Shown in pieces: positions 4,936-5,261 of a stretch of 5,261 nucleotides of DNA (the first letter of the stretch is position 1; each line of letters begins with the position of its first letter). Source of the DNA: Clostridia bacterium (GTDB lineage: Bacteria; Bacillota; Clostridia; Oscillospirales; Butyricicoccaceae); contig JAFYOK010000050.1 of NCBI GenBank assembly GCA_017560175.1, forward strand, positions 1 to 5,261, in the 5' to 3' direction. A program made the translations under genes and the position numbers. The notes beneath the pieces were generated by a model. It saw only the letters and a program-made list of their open reading frames with translations. It ran no database searches and was not told the origin of the DNA.

Positions 4936-5261
4936 CTATCCAATGATGCCCAGGTGCTCCAGCAGGATCTTTGCGCCGATGAGGATCAGAATGATACCGC
5001 CCATCAGTTCGGCATTGATCTTATTGTTGTCGCCCAGCTTATTGCCCAGCCATACGCCGATGGCCGACAGCGTGAAGGTCATAACACCAATAAAGGCAAC
5101 CGATGCCCAGATGTTAACATGGAGGAAAGCTAGAGTAACGCCAACGGCCAGCGCATCGATGGAAGTGGCAATGGCCATAACGGTCATGGTCTTGACACCC
5201 ATATCGTCATCGCAATCATCTTCGTCATCACCCATGGATTCACGGATCATATTGACGCCAA
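4936..5261 (-). CDS. mntP: MntP-family manganese efflux pump, C-terminal part (5' end outside window)
   Basis: The frame is open to the right edge and ends at TAG 4936-4938, so about 108 C-terminal residues are present. The Met at 5250 is internal: in-frame codons for GVN precede it and full-length MntP proteins are about 180-190 residues. The visible part begins with an acidic hydrophilic loop (GDDEDDCDDD), then the second family repeat with ATSIDALAVGV, whose Asp belongs to the conserved membrane motif. Two more hydrophobic segments follow (about WASVAFIGVMTFTLSAIGVWLG and LMGGIILILIGAKILLEHL). This family exports Mn(II) across the cytoplasmic membrane and protects cells from manganese excess. 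Nothing links it functionally to glycine reductase; terminators and a repeat separate it from selC. The promoter and any manganese riboswitch would lie beyond the window. Confidence 0.88.
   Translation of the reverse strand, partial: GVNMIRESMGDDEDDCDDDMGVKTMTVMAIATSIDALAVGVTLAFLHVNIWASVAFIGVMTFTLSAIGVWLGNKLGDNNKINAELMGGIILILIGAKILLEHLGIIG

Noticed and set aside
4912..5133. A plus-strand ORF opposite the MntP-like gene
   Set aside because: It is antisense to a conserved membrane transporter frame and has no independent support.

Overview
The window looks like part of a Clostridia chromosome (Bacillota), most plausibly a gut-type anaerobe of the Oscillospirales or a related order. This is an inference. 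It rests on a Stickland-type glycine reductase locus, strong AGGAGG-like ribosome binding sites, TTG start codons, AT-rich intergenic DNA around mid-GC coding DNA, and a palindromic intergenic repeat of a style I recall from gut clostridia. No 16S rRNA or other taxonomic marker is present.

The left and central parts (about 1-4290, all on the minus strand) form a selenocysteine-dependent glycine reductase locus. Read in the direction of transcription it runs: a candidate promoter (about 4260-4287), a tandem glycine riboswitch (4003-4195), a leader with a hairpin and T-run, then grdX (3875-3474), grdE (3418-2093) and grdB (2060-753). After a 223-bp gap holding a good promoter and two hairpins comes the start of a thioredoxin reductase gene, trxB (529 to beyond base 1). 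grdB is interrupted by an in-frame UGA at 1017-1019. It is read as selenocysteine and is followed by a SECIS-like hairpin, so the full protein is 435 residues rather than two separate ORFs.

The right part (about 4290-5261) begins with an AT-rich divergent intergenic region. Then comes a plus-strand gene for tRNA-Sec (selC, 4577-4673, anticodon UCA) with its own promoter and terminator, a second, probably bidirectional, terminator, and a 139-bp MITE-like imperfect palindrome. Last is the 3' part of a minus-strand gene for an MntP-family manganese exporter.

The pieces fit together functionally. Glycine would be sensed by the riboswitch. GrdE and GrdB form the substrate-specific protein B of glycine reductase, which needs selenocysteine delivered by the adjacent tRNA-Sec. 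TrxB supplies reducing power through thioredoxin. The remaining components (selenoprotein A, protein C subunits GrdC and GrdD, thioredoxin) are not in this window and probably lie beyond base 1. I see no wholly new system. The points most worth a second look are the head-to-head pairing of selC with a selenoprotein operon, an apparent G-G mismatch at the eighth acceptor pair of the tRNA-Sec, the promoter/hairpin arrangement between grdB and trxB, and the unresolved expression platform of the riboswitch.
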